A stretch of DNA of 64,000 nt from Pedobacter sp. Leaf194 (GTDB lineage: Bacteria; Bacteroidota; Bacteroidia; Sphingobacteriales; Sphingobacteriaceae). This document shows positions 7,946 through 16,184 of this stretch, piece by piece. How positions within the stretch are numbered: position 1 is the stretch's first letter; each line of letters starts with the position of its first letter. The notes beneath the pieces are model-generated. The model made no database searches, had not been told where the DNA came from, and saw only the letters and a program-made list of their open reading frames with translations. The translations under genes and the position numbers were made by a program. The DNA lies in contig NZ_LMPU01000012.1 of NCBI RefSeq assembly GCF_001423945.1, forward strand, positions 1-64,000, given 5' to 3'.

Positions 7946-10375
7946 TTAGTTGCGTTTCGTTTTCAATTTTACTATCAGCTTCAAATTGAATTGCCTGCCC
8001 GTTAAATAATTTGGAACCGCATACTGAACATTATCAACATCTTTAAGCCACAAATAAGAAACTGTATTATTGATATTTAGCATATTAAAGACCTCAAAAA
8101 ACAGAATTACTGAACTAAAGTTCTTGTCCAAAAACTTTGGTTTGTGCAGCGCAGCATCATCCAGAAAATCCTTTGAAAAGCCAATATCAACCCGCTTGTA
8201 AGATGGCACAAAGAATTTATCTAAATATCTCGGTGTTTGCGAAGGACCAATGGGCAAACGAGAGCCATATAGGGCATTTAGATGAACTTTATAGGTCGGA
8301 CTGTTCAAAAGCCTGTCCTGAAAAAAAACTGAAAAATTGACCCGCTGGTCAGTTGGGCGTTTCAAAAAACCAGGATAAATCGTTTCTCCGTTTTGGGTAT
8401 AACTATCAGCAATTATATCTTCATTGGCATGCATTACCGACATCCTGAAATAAGAAACCAAATCTTTCACAAACTCCCCACCTATGCTAAAATCAGCGCC
8501 ATAAGCATATCCTTTAGAAACCTCATCGGCAAGATATTTAATCCTGAGGTTGTCAATTTTGTATGGAATAAGCCTGTCAGAATACTTGAAATAAATTTCT
8601 GAAGTGAATTTTAAGCGTGTTCCGAAAGCATCAAATGCATAATCATAGCCGAATGATGTGTTGTAAGAACTTTGCGCCTTTTGTGAAATATTTAGCTTTC
8701 CTGTGAAATCCCGAATGGTTCGGTAAGATGGCGGTTGTTTATAAACGCCGGCAGTAAATCTAAAAATTTTATTATTTGAATTCGGTCGGTAAGCAATCAG
8801 CATCCGCGGACTAATCAGCAGCTGCTTACTCAAGGAACTATAAGTTGCACGTGCACCCAGTTGAAGCTCTACATAATTTGAGAGCGAGTAACTATCCTGA
8901 ATATAAGCACTATATTTTATTATATCGATGTTATTTTCTACATTAATAACATTTTGAAGCTTTATGTTTTGTGAATTGTTTGGCAAAATGTATCCGGCAG
9001 AATCAACATAGTTAAATTCGTTCAATTTATCGTTAAACCTCGATTTATCAAACTTCAATCCCCAGGAGAAAACATGATTATTAAAATTCTGATCAACCTT
9101 AAATTCTGAAGCGAAAATCTGCGTGTTCAAACTGTTGCGCCCATAATTATAATAACTTCCAAGGCCTCTGTTCTTACTAACCGGGCCAAAATTATCCGCT
9201 GAAAAAGTATTATCTACTTCATCGAAAATATAACTTCCTTCAATATCAAACCGTTCTCTTTCTATCGTATTGAAATAACTATTTATAAATTTTATAACCA
9301 GATTTGGTTTAGGGGAGTAAGTTGCTGTAACTGCTGTTCCAAGAGTTTGGTAGTCATCAACCTCTTTTCCTGTATAATCAACATTTAGGCGCAAGGTTGT
9401 ACTTAGCGTTCCAAACTGGGTTTCACGGTTTGTTGGCTCCAATTTAAACTGACCCAAATTCAAATTCCCCAACACACTTATATTAAATTTCGACGAAAAA
9501 TCATATTGATACATCAGTTGTGCATCAGCAAAATTTGGATTGTAACTCCCTTTTTCATCTTGTTTAATCAACACGCTCGAATTGTTTTTGTATCGCAGCC
9601 CTGCAAGTAGAAAACTGTGCTTAAAAAGTCTTTTTGCAGTTAAGGAAGTGTTTAACAGACTGGTACTTAAAATGGTTTGGTTGCTGTCTGGTTTATCATA
9701 CCGGATATCTAAAACAGAGGAAAGTTTATCACCATATTTTGCTTCGAAACCACCGGCAGAGAATTTTGCTTTGCTCACTAGTTCAGAATTTATAAAGCTT
9801 AGCCCCTCTTGCTGGCCGTTGCGTATCAACACCGGCCTGTTTACTTCTACATTGTTGATGTAAATTAAGTTTTCGTCAAAATTCCCTCCTCGAACACTAT
9901 ATTGAGCACTTAACTCATTATTTGTGGATACCCCGGGCAAGGTTTTCAGCATCGTTTCAAAGTTGCCAGATACTAAAGGCATCGAGGCAATATCGGCAAC
10001 ATTAATTGTTGTGGTATTACTGAGCTGATTCTGTTTGTTCGTAATATTTACCTGTTCGAGTTCATTTATATTGGCAACCAGGTTAACCTGCTGTATAATT
10101 CTGGCGCCTGAACGTTCATTAAACTTCAGGGTTTTTGGCTGATAACCGAGCAATGAATATTTAATAGCGAAAGTTTTGAACTTGGAGTAAATTGTATATG
10201 CACCAAATTCGTCGGTAACGGTAGATTGTGCCTGACCGAGAACGATAACTGTAACTTGTGGCAGAGGAATTTTTTCTTCGTTGTAAATTATGCCCGATAC
10301 CCTGACCAATGGCTGTGCTACAGCAAAACTGCAGCCAGCGATTAGTAGAAAAAGGATTAGCCGAAACTGGAGCAT
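7946..10375 (-). CDS. TonB-dependent receptor with carboxypeptidase-like regulatory domain
   Basis: This 809-residue outer membrane protein begins with a signal peptide (MLQFRLILFLLIAGC...AVAQ). A CarboxypepD_reg-like domain follows at about residues 24-105, then a plug domain at about 115-220 (SMPLVSGNFETMLKTLPGVS; YSVRGGNFDENLIYINNVEV), then a beta-barrel to the C-terminus. It imports a substrate across the outer membrane using TonB energy. There is no SusD-like partner, so it is not a typical glycan-utilisation pair; the ligand cannot be told. It lies 75 bases downstream of rpe. Confidence 0.9.
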   Translation of the reverse strand: MLQFRLILFLLIAGCSFAVAQPLVRVSGIIYNEEKIPLPQVTVIVLGQAQSTVTDEFGAYTIYSKFKTFAIKYSLLGYQPKTLKFNERSGARIIQQVNLVANINELEQVNITNKQNQLSNTTTINVADIASMPLVSGNFETMLKTLPGVSTNNELSAQYSVRGGNFDENLIYINNVEVNRPVLIRNGQQEGLSFINSELVSKAKFSAGGFEAKYGDKLSSVLDIRYDKPDSNQTILSTSLLNTSLTAKRLFKHSFLLAGLRYKNNSSVLIKQDEKGSYNPNFADAQLMYQYDFSSKFNISVLGNLNLGQFKLEPTNRETQFGTLSTTLRLNVDYTGKEVDDYQTLGTAVTATYSPKPNLVIKFINSYFNTIERERFDIEGSYIFDEVDNTFSADNFGPVSKNRGLGSYYNYGRNSLNTQIFASEFKVDQNFNNHVFSWGLKFDKSRFNDKLNEFNYVDSAGYILPNNSQNIKLQNVINVENNIDIIKYSAYIQDSYSLSNYVELQLGARATYSSLSKQLLISPRMLIAYRPNSNNKIFRFTAGVYKQPPSYRTIRDFTGKLNISQKAQSSYNTSFGYDYAFDAFGTRLKFTSEIYFKYSDRLIPYKIDNLRIKYLADEVSKGYAYGADFSIGGEFVKDLVSYFRMSVMHANEDIIADSYTQNGETIYPGFLKRPTDQRVNFSVFFQDRLLNSPTYKVHLNALYGSRLPIGPSQTPRYLDKFFVPSYKRVDIGFSKDFLDDAALHKPKFLDKNFSSVILFFEVFNMLNINNTVSYLWLKDVDNVQYAVPNYLTGRQFNLKLIVKLKTKRN

Positions 10376-10450
10376 TCTTTGGTATCAAGATAAATTTCAG
10401 GTATCAAGACTTTCAGGCATTTTATAGCCCGACAAACGATTAATTTAACG

Positions 10451-11122
10451 TTAAATCGTAAAATTACTAACCGTAAGAGATTTCATTTTAGCAATGGTTT
10501 CCGTTGGGTTGTCTGTTGCAAAAATGGCATTTCCGGCCACAAATGCGTTTGCACCTGCTGAAACCAGCGTAACAATATTTTGCAAGCTTACACCACCGTC
10601 AACTTCGATAATTAGCTCTTCATTTACGCCCTGAATTAAAAGTTTTAAATCTTTAATTTTTTTGTAAGTATTATATATAAATGCTTGTCCGCCAAAACCT
10701 GGATTTACAGACATAATTAAAACCAAATCTAAATCTTCGATTACATCTTGCAATAAACTAACCGGCGTATGTGGGTTCAAAGCCACACCAGCCTTGCAAC
10801 CAGATGATTTTATCAACTGAATAGTTCTGTGCAAATGAGTACAGGCCTCATAATGAACTGTAATTCTATCGGCACCGACTTCTGCAAATTCTGGAATAAA
10901 TTTGTCTGGCTCAACAATCATCAAATGAACATCTAAAGGTTTTGTTGCATGCTTTTTAACGGCTGCCATGACCGGGAAACCAAAAGATATGTTCGGAACA
11001 AAAACACCATCCATCACATCGACATGAAACCAATCGGCGTCACTCTGATTAATCATTTCAATATCGTGTTGTAAATTGCCAAAATCGGCAGAAAGTATTG
11101 ATGGGGCAATAATGTATTTCAT
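10451..11122 (-). CDS. rpe: ribulose-phosphate 3-epimerase
   Basis: This 223-residue TIM-barrel enzyme interconverts ribulose 5-phosphate and xylulose 5-phosphate in the pentose phosphate pathway. The start is MKYIIAPSILSADFG at 11122. A longer frame from 11152 would add ten unrelated residues. The metal and catalytic residues lie in WFHVDVMDGVFVPN, HLMIVEP, VNPGFGGQ and IEVDGGVS. It is followed by the TonB receptor gene on the same strand; a functional link is not obvious. Confidence 0.95.
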   Translation of the reverse strand: MKYIIAPSILSADFGNLQHDIEMINQSDADWFHVDVMDGVFVPNISFGFPVMAAVKKHATKPLDVHLMIVEPDKFIPEFAEVGADRITVHYEACTHLHRTIQLIKSSGCKAGVALNPHTPVSLLQDVIEDLDLVLIMSVNPGFGGQAFIYNTYKKIKDLKLLIQGVNEELIIEVDGGVSLQNIVTLVSAGANAFVAGNAIFATDNPTETIAKMKSLTVSNFTI

Positions 11123-11136
11123 TTTATGGTGTTTTA

Positions 11137-11219
11137 CGTCATTGCAAGGCACAAAGCATTTTAATCAGTTAGTGTTGTAAAATGAGTTTGCTTTTTGCCT
11201 CGCAGCGATACAGATGACG
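11137..11219. repeat. REP-like imperfect palindrome
   Basis: The left arm CGTCATTGCAAGGCACAAAGC starts at 11137. The right arm (11189-11219) is its reverse complement with a nine-base insertion (CTGTATCGC in complement) and three substitutions. Palindromes of the CGTCATTGCGAGGCACGAAGC type are scattered between genes in related genomes. It lies upstream of rpe, between rpe and the next gene on the same strand. Confidence 0.5.
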
Positions 11220-11315
11220 ATGTGGTTATATACTTTTATTAACAATGCAAGTTACAAAATCAATGTTAAACAAAACAGAATTCAACAAAAAACCCTTCCA
11301 GTAAAACAGAAAACC

Positions 11316-11900
11316 CTATTTTTTCAGTTTAATTTCAATTGCCTGTCCACCTCTTGTTATTTCTACAATTTCCTCAATTCTATCAGTATAATTATTAGTA
11401 TAGTTTTGATAATCATAATAATCTGTTCTTCCACCATAAGTGTTATAGCCACTACCCCTGTAAACCGGCGTAGACCCACTTTTACTGTAACTTGCAAAAG
11501 ATTGTAAGAAATATTTACCTGGTTTCATTTTATCGAACTTAAATCTCCCATACTCATCGGTTTGAACAGTAATACGGTATCTAAAAGCTTGTTCAGACAT
11601 ATATACACTGTTTTTTTTATTTTCCAGCTTACCTCTTAACTTGTACCATTCATTAAAATAGGCAGTAACCGGAAATATTGTTACCACAACATTTGTGGCA
11701 TAAAGCTTTTTAGAGCCCCATTGTCCTGGTACTTTAGCGTATGCTAGTCCTTCAATACTCGATGTTCCCAGGCCCAACATACTTTTTGCTTGTAATGAAT
11801 CAAATGGAACCTGCGGATAATAGGCGGTCTTTTGTGCATTTACTTTAAAAAATGAGGATGTGAGGATTAGGGATAGAATAATGATTCGTAATTTTTTCAT
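11316..11900 (-). CDS. secreted protein with carboxypeptidase-regulatory-like fold
   Basis: The 194-residue product has a clear signal peptide (MKKLRIIILSLILTSSFFKVNAQ). The middle region reads YRITVQTDEYGRFKFDKMKPGKYFLQSF, the pattern of a carboxypeptidase regulatory-like or prealbumin-like beta domain. A Tyr/Gly/Asn-rich linker (about residues 145-172) and a short charged tail (EIVEITRGGQAIEIKLKK) follow. It is probably periplasmic or outer membrane associated. No enzymatic motif is visible. It is divergent from the MORN-repeat gene. Confidence 0.65.
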   Translation of the reverse strand: MKKLRIIILSLILTSSFFKVNAQKTAYYPQVPFDSLQAKSMLGLGTSSIEGLAYAKVPGQWGSKKLYATNVVVTIFPVTAYFNEWYKLRGKLENKKNSVYMSEQAFRYRITVQTDEYGRFKFDKMKPGKYFLQSFASYSKSGSTPVYRGSGYNTYGGRTDYYDYQNYTNNYTDRIEEIVEITRGGQAIEIKLKK

Positions 11901-11983
11901 AATACAGTTATAGAATTTATTTTTTAAAAATGTAGTTATAATATTACATATTTAACCTATTTTGAACTATAAATCAATTCACC

Positions 11984-12603
11984 ATGAAAAAATATTTATC
12001 CGTCATCATCCTTTTTTTGTTTTTAATCTCGCATCCGCTCAAAAAGAGAAGCCATGCGGAATTAAGGATGGGTTGCAAGAGGGAACCTGTAAACAATTTT
12101 TTGCTAATGGCAAACTAAGCGCAACTGCAAATTGGAAAAAAGGCAAAAAAGAAGGAATTGCAAATTACTACTATGAAAATGGCCAATTAAAAATTACAGG
12201 AAATTTTACTAAAGATAAAAGAAATGGAGAGTGGAAATATTTTTACGAAAACGGAGCTATAGAGGCTGATGAATTTTATGTTTACAGAGATTTTGCTGAA
12301 CTAAAAGAAGGAACTTTTAAAAAGTTTTTTAAAAATCGTAAACCAGAAGAAGTCTGCGTTTATGTAGATGATAAACTAGAGGGAAACTTTACATCCTATT
12401 TCAATAATGGTACAATATCGCAACAGGGTGCTTACCACAACGATAAACAAGAAGGCAACTGGAAAAGCTTTTTTGAAAGCGGCAAACCAAAATGCGAATC
12501 ATTTTATGTAAACGGCAACAAAGAAGGCACCAGGATTTGTAGAGATGAAACAGCTAAAATTGTAAGCGAAGAACTTTATAAAAACGGAGTTAAAATAAAG
12601 TAG
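11984..12603 (+). pseudogene. MORN-repeat protein with frameshifted signal peptide
   Basis: Downstream of about 12020 the reading frame encodes five or so MORN_2-type repeats (YYYENGQLKITGNF, YFYENGAIEADEF, SYFNNGTISQQGAY, SFFESGKPKCESFY), as in the YwqK-like family. The ATG at 11984 opens MKKYLSVIIL in a different frame from the repeats. Adding one T to the seven-T run at 12012-12018 would join them into an ideal signal peptide ending FNLASAQ and a 206-residue protein. Without it the repeats can only be reached from a TTG at 11962 that gives no signal peptide. It may be a true mutation, a phase-variable or slippery site, or a sequencing error. Confidence 0.7.
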
Positions 12604-12610
12604 TAATCAA

Positions 12611-12644
12611 TAAAAAAGCCCTTTCAGTGTAAAACTAAAAGGGC
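12611..12644 (-). terminator. intrinsic terminator after pnp
   Basis: Arms GCCCTTTCAGT (12618-12628) and ACTAAAAGGGC (12634-12644) pair with one mismatch. On the minus strand the stem is followed by TTTTTTATT. It lies between the convergent MORN gene and pnp. Confidence 0.7.
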
Positions 12645-12692
12645 CCATTCTTATATTTCTAAGTACCGAATTTCCGCTACTTTTAAACTAGC

Positions 12693-14828
12693 TTATGCTT
12701 TTGGTGCAGCTGGTTTTTCTGGTCTTGGCAATAAAACCTTACGGGAAAGTTTCATTTTGCCTTGTTTGTCAATATCTAACAATTTAACCTCGATTTTATC
12801 ACCTTCTTTTAAAACACCATCCATAGTCTCTAAACGCTCCCATGAAATTTCAGAAATGTGTAATAAACCATCTTTACCAGGCATAACCTCTACAAAGGCA
12901 CCAAACGGCATAATTGATTTCACTTTACCTTGGTAAACTTCGCCAATTTCTGGTTTGGCCACAATGTTACGGATTCTGGTAACGGCCGCATCGATAGCAG
13001 CTTTGTTATCAGCAAAAACCTCAACAATACCTTTGCCATCAACTTCTTCGATAGATATTGAAGCACCAGTTTCGCGTTGCATTTCCTGAATAATTTTACC
13101 TCCTGGGCCGATAATTGCACCTATAAATTCTTTCTCAATAGTTAAAGAAACAATTCTTGGCGCATGTGGTTTGTAATCTTCATTCGGCTGACTAATCGTT
13201 TTCTTCATCTCATTTAAGATGTGTAAACGACCTTCTTTAGCCTGTAACAACGCTTTTGTTAAAACTTCGTACGATAAACCATTGATTTTTAAGTCCATTT
13301 GACAAGCAACAATTCCGTGTTCAGTACCTGTTACTTTAAAATCCATATCACCCAGGTGATCTTCATCTCCTAAAATATCTGAAAGGATTGCATATTTACC
13401 AGTCTTTTCATCAGTAATTAAACCCATGGCGATACCAGAAACCGGTGATTTGATTTTGATACCTGCATCCATAAGTGCTAAAGTACCAGCACAAACAGTT
13501 GCCATTGATGATGAACCGTTAGATTCTAATATATCGGAAACAATACGAATTGTATAAGGATTTGCCTCACCTTGTGGCAATACTTTTTTCAATGAACGTT
13601 GTGCTAAAGCACCGTGGCCAATTTCGCGGCGACCAGCACCTCGGTTTGGTCTAACCTCTCCGGTTGAGAAACCAGGGAAATTATAGTGCAATAAGAATTT
13701 TTGGTAACCGTTAAAGAAAGCACCATCAATCATTTGCTCATCATCTTTGCTACCTAAAGTAACGGATGTAAGTGATTGAGTTTCGCCACGTGTAAACACA
13801 GCTGAACCGTGAGCAGCAGGTAAATAACCAACTTCACTCCAGATTGGACGAATTTCAGTCGTCTTACGGCCGTCTAAGCGAATACCTTCATCCAACAACA
13901 AATTTCTAATCGCATCGTACTGAACATCGTGGTAATAATGTTTAGCCATTGCCTTGGTTAAATCTGCTGTATCTTCCGGCATTGCCTCAAAAAACTCATT
14001 GATAATTGCTGTAAAACCTACTTTACGTTCATCTTTGTTAGAACCTGATTTCGCAATAGCATAAACCTTATCATAAGTGTCCGCATAAACCTTCGCCTTT
14101 AAATCAGCATCATGGTCTTCGTGACTGTATTCGCGTTTTACAGTTTTACCTGTAGCTTCAGTTAATTCAACCTGGATTGCGCATTGAACTTTAATTGCAT
14201 CGTGTGCAAATTTTAACGCCTCAACCATTTCATCTTCCTGAATTTCGTCGCACTCACCTTCCACCATGCCTATATCATTAGCAGAACCAGCAACCATAAA
14301 CTCCAGGGTTGCACGCTCTAAATCGCTGGCTAAAGGATTAATTACCAATTTACCATCAATTTTAGCCACACGCACTTCAGAAATCGGAACGTTGAAAGGA
14401 ATATCAGAAACTGATAATGCAGCCGACGCCGCTAAACCTGCCAAACAATCCGGCATTATATTTTTATCTGCAGAGATTAATGAAATCATCACCTGTGTAT
14501 CAGAGTGATAATCACTTGGAAACATTGGGCGTAAAGCTCTGTCAACCAAACGAGAAATCAATACCTCGTAATCAGACAATCTTGCCTCACGGCGTAAAAA
14601 GCCTCCTGGAATACGGCCAGTAGCCGCATATTTTTCCTGATAATCAACCGATAGCGGTAAAAAATCAGTACCCGGTTTAGCACCAACAGTTGATACCACT
14701 GTTGCTAACAACATCGTATCGCCCATTTTTACCACAACCGAACCATCAGCTTGTTTAGCTAATTTGCCAGTTTCAATCTCTACAATTCTGCCATCGCCCA
14801 AATCGAACGATTTTTTTATTACATTCAT
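12693..14828 (-). CDS. pnp: polynucleotide phosphorylase
   Basis: This 711-residue 3'-5' exoribonuclease has the standard order of two RNase PH domains (about 1-230 and 310-545) with a helical domain between them. A KH domain ([20 protein letters not shown], about 560-610) and an S1 domain ([20 protein letters not shown], about 625-695) follow. It degrades mRNA by phosphorolysis and is part of the degradosome in many bacteria. It follows rpsO on the same strand, the widespread rpsO-pnp order, with a terminator-like hairpin between them and a second hairpin in its own leader. Confidence 0.97.
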   Translation of the reverse strand: MNVIKKSFDLGDGRIVEIETGKLAKQADGSVVVKMGDTMLLATVVSTVGAKPGTDFLPLSVDYQEKYAATGRIPGGFLRREARLSDYEVLISRLVDRALRPMFPSDYHSDTQVMISLISADKNIMPDCLAGLAASAALSVSDIPFNVPISEVRVAKIDGKLVINPLASDLERATLEFMVAGSANDIGMVEGECDEIQEDEMVEALKFAHDAIKVQCAIQVELTEATGKTVKREYSHEDHDADLKAKVYADTYDKVYAIAKSGSNKDERKVGFTAIINEFFEAMPEDTADLTKAMAKHYYHDVQYDAIRNLLLDEGIRLDGRKTTEIRPIWSEVGYLPAAHGSAVFTRGETQSLTSVTLGSKDDEQMIDGAFFNGYQKFLLHYNFPGFSTGEVRPNRGAGRREIGHGALAQRSLKKVLPQGEANPYTIRIVSDILESNGSSSMATVCAGTLALMDAGIKIKSPVSGIAMGLITDEKTGKYAILSDILGDEDHLGDMDFKVTGTEHGIVACQMDLKINGLSYEVLTKALLQAKEGRLHILNEMKKTISQPNEDYKPHAPRIVSLTIEKEFIGAIIGPGGKIIQEMQRETGASISIEEVDGKGIVEVFADNKAAIDAAVTRIRNIVAKPEIGEVYQGKVKSIMPFGAFVEVMPGKDGLLHISEISWERLETMDGVLKEGDKIEVKLLDIDKQGKMKLSRKVLLPRPEKPAAPKA

Positions 14829-14842
14829 TTAAATAGAATTAT

Positions 14843-14868
14843 GGTGTGTTTTCCTCTTTCTACACACC
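14843..14868 (-). promoter_or_regulatory. hairpin in pnp 5' leader
   Basis: Arms GGTGTGT (14843-14849) and ACACACC (14862-14868) pair perfectly, leaving a 12-base purine-rich loop in the RNA, about 15 bases before the pnp ATG. In enterobacteria a leader hairpin cut by RNase III mediates pnp autoregulation; a similar role here is inference from position only. Confidence 0.45.
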
Positions 14869-14959
14869 GTTGTTTATATATGTTTTGTTTTTGCAAACGA
14901 AGATAAGGTTTAAAAAGCCTATCTAAAATAAATCCCGTTAAATATTTAACAGGAAATGT

Positions 14960-14987
14960 AAAAAGCCATTCCGTAAAGAATGGCTTT
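14960..14987 (-). terminator. terminator or processing hairpin between rpsO and pnp
   Basis: Arms AAAGCCATTC (14962-14971) and GAATGGCTTT (14978-14987) pair perfectly and are followed on the minus strand by TTTTT. This looks like a rho-independent terminator for rpsO. Partial read-through into pnp is likely by analogy with other bacteria. Confidence 0.7.
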
Positions 14988-15003
14988 CGCTGATAAAATT
15001 CGC

Positions 15004-15288
15004 TTATTTTTGTTTAATGATATCACGAAGCGATAAAGCTTTGATGATAGCACGGTAGCGCTCAATATCTTTTTTGTAAAGGTAAGCCAAAATACCGCGG
15101 CGTTTACCTACTAATTTTTGAAGTGACAACTGAGTTGAAAAATCTTTACGGTTTTTCTTTAAGTGTTCTGTTAAGTGCGCAATACGGTATGTAAATAACG
15201 CTACTTGACCTTCTGCAGAACCCGTGTTGGTTTCTACTTCGCCGTGTTGTTTAAAGATTTCGGCTTTCTTTTCTGGACTTAAATACAT
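15004..15288 (-). CDS. rpsO: 30S ribosomal protein S15
   Basis: The 94-residue protein contains the S15 signatures GSAEGQVALFTYRI and HLKKNRKDFSTQLSLQKLVG, then KRRGILAYLYKKD. It binds 16S rRNA helices 20-22 in the central domain of the 30S subunit. The length is slightly above the usual 89 residues. It is transcribed toward pnp. Confidence 0.98.
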   Translation of the reverse strand: MYLSPEKKAEIFKQHGEVETNTGSAEGQVALFTYRIAHLTEHLKKNRKDFSTQLSLQKLVGKRRGILAYLYKKDIERYRAIIKALSLRDIIKQK

Positions 15289-15401
15289 TTCTTGAATAAT
15301 ATTAAAGCAATAAAAATTAATTAATTGTGGCGCAAAGATAGGTAATTAAAGAATTGAAATACAAAAATACTTTAATATAAATATTTCTTGTGTCTATTCG
15401 A

Positions 15402-15409
15402 TACTTTTG
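15402..15409 (+). promoter_or_regulatory. Bacteroidota -7 promoter element for thioesterase gene
   Basis: TACTTTTG matches the TAnnTTTG -7 consensus. No clear TTTG -33 element lies at the expected distance. It places the transcript start near 15413, which argues for translation from TTG 15427 and against the in-frame TTG at 15388. Confidence 0.5.
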
Positions 15410-15426
15410 CACAAAACATTTTACCA

Positions 15427-15846
15427 TTGGAAAAGAATCAATTCAACATTTTTGAAAGCGAACTCCGCGTACGCCCTGACGATATAGACATGTTTAACCA
15501 CGTGCATAACAGCAAATACCTGGATTACGTATTGGCCGCCCGTTACGAACAGATGGAAAAATTTTACAACATGCCTTGGGAACATTTCACCAAGCAAGGC
15601 TTGGGTTGGGTTGTAAGCCATGTCGATATTAATTTTAAGCGCCCGCTTTTGATGAATGATTTGATGCTAATCAGAACGGGGATATTAACCATGCATGATA
15701 AAGGATGTTCGGTTCAGTTTGAGATTCTGAATAAAAAAACCGGCAAAATTGCATCAGACGGCATATTTGACTATGTATTAATTGATTTAAACACCAGTCG
15801 TGGAACAAAAGTTACCGAAGAAATGATTAAAGCCTACAGTATATAG
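15427..15846 (+). CDS. acyl-CoA thioesterase (4-hydroxybenzoyl-CoA thioesterase-like hotdog fold)
   Basis: The 139-residue product has the hotdog-fold thioesterase pattern RVRPDDIDMFNHVHNSKYLDYVLAARYEQM, where the Asp before the NHVHN segment is the expected catalytic residue. WVVSHVDINFKRPLLMND follows. Such proteins hydrolyse acyl-CoA or acyl-ACP thioesters in the cytoplasm; the acyl substrate is not predictable. The start TTG 15427 is chosen because a promoter element lies just upstream at 15402-15409 and the conserved domain begins a few residues later. Confidence 0.85.
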   Translation: MEKNQFNIFESELRVRPDDIDMFNHVHNSKYLDYVLAARYEQMEKFYNMPWEHFTKQGLGWVVSHVDINFKRPLLMNDLMLIRTGILTMHDKGCSVQFEILNKKTGKIASDGIFDYVLIDLNTSRGTKVTEEMIKAYSI

Positions 15847-16007
15847 CCGTTCATCAAGCTAAATTCATTAAAGCATTTCAATAAATGATGATTCCTTATC
15901 GGTTTTGGCTCCAAAAACCGAAACGGAGATTTATATAAATTAATCGCGTGGTTCGGCGTTATTGCAGTGAGCAAATCAATCAACCTGCTAGAAATCAGTC
16001 ATGAAAA

Positions 16008-16037
16008 TTTGACAATTGGAAATTTTATCTATCTTTG
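16008..16037 (+). promoter_or_regulatory. Bacteroidota promoter for MATE gene
   Basis: TTTG at 16008-16011 and TATCTTTG at 16030-16037 are separated by 18 bases, an excellent match to the Bacteroidota -33/-7 consensus. Transcription would start near 16041, leaving a leader of about 145 bases before the gene. Confidence 0.75.
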
Positions 16038-16040
16038 ACT

Positions 16041-16184
16041 CATCAAAAAGAACAGAACGATGATAGTATCTGCAATCCGTTTGAGGTTTTAAGCAACCGA
16101 GGATTCCCTCTCATTTCAATTTCAGGTATATGTCGCCTAGCGGCATATCGTTTGGTTTATTCATAACATTTTACATATATTTTT
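16041..16184 (+). promoter_or_regulatory. structured leader with mini-ORF upstream of MATE gene
   Basis: The leader contains a ten-codon reading frame (ATG 16060 to TAA 16092, MIVSAIRLRF). A small GAGG/CCTC hairpin follows, and then a stem ATATGTCGC/GCGGCATAT with a three-base loop near 16126-16150. There is no clear T tract, so classic termination is uncertain; control of translation is also possible. It does not match a riboswitch class I can name. Confidence 0.4.

Larger units (their letters stand above)
15847..16184. other. 338-base intergenic region before the MATE gene
   Basis: The first part holds a short hairpin-like word (CGGTTTT...AAAAACCG at 15900-15920) without a T tract, possibly the end of the thioesterase transcript. 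From 16008 on it holds a strong promoter and a leader of about 145 bases described separately. I see no conventional gene here. Confidence 0.6.

Noticed and set aside
14266-14623. Overlapping plus-strand frames within pnp
   Set aside because: They are shadows of the conserved pnp coding sequence with no independent support.
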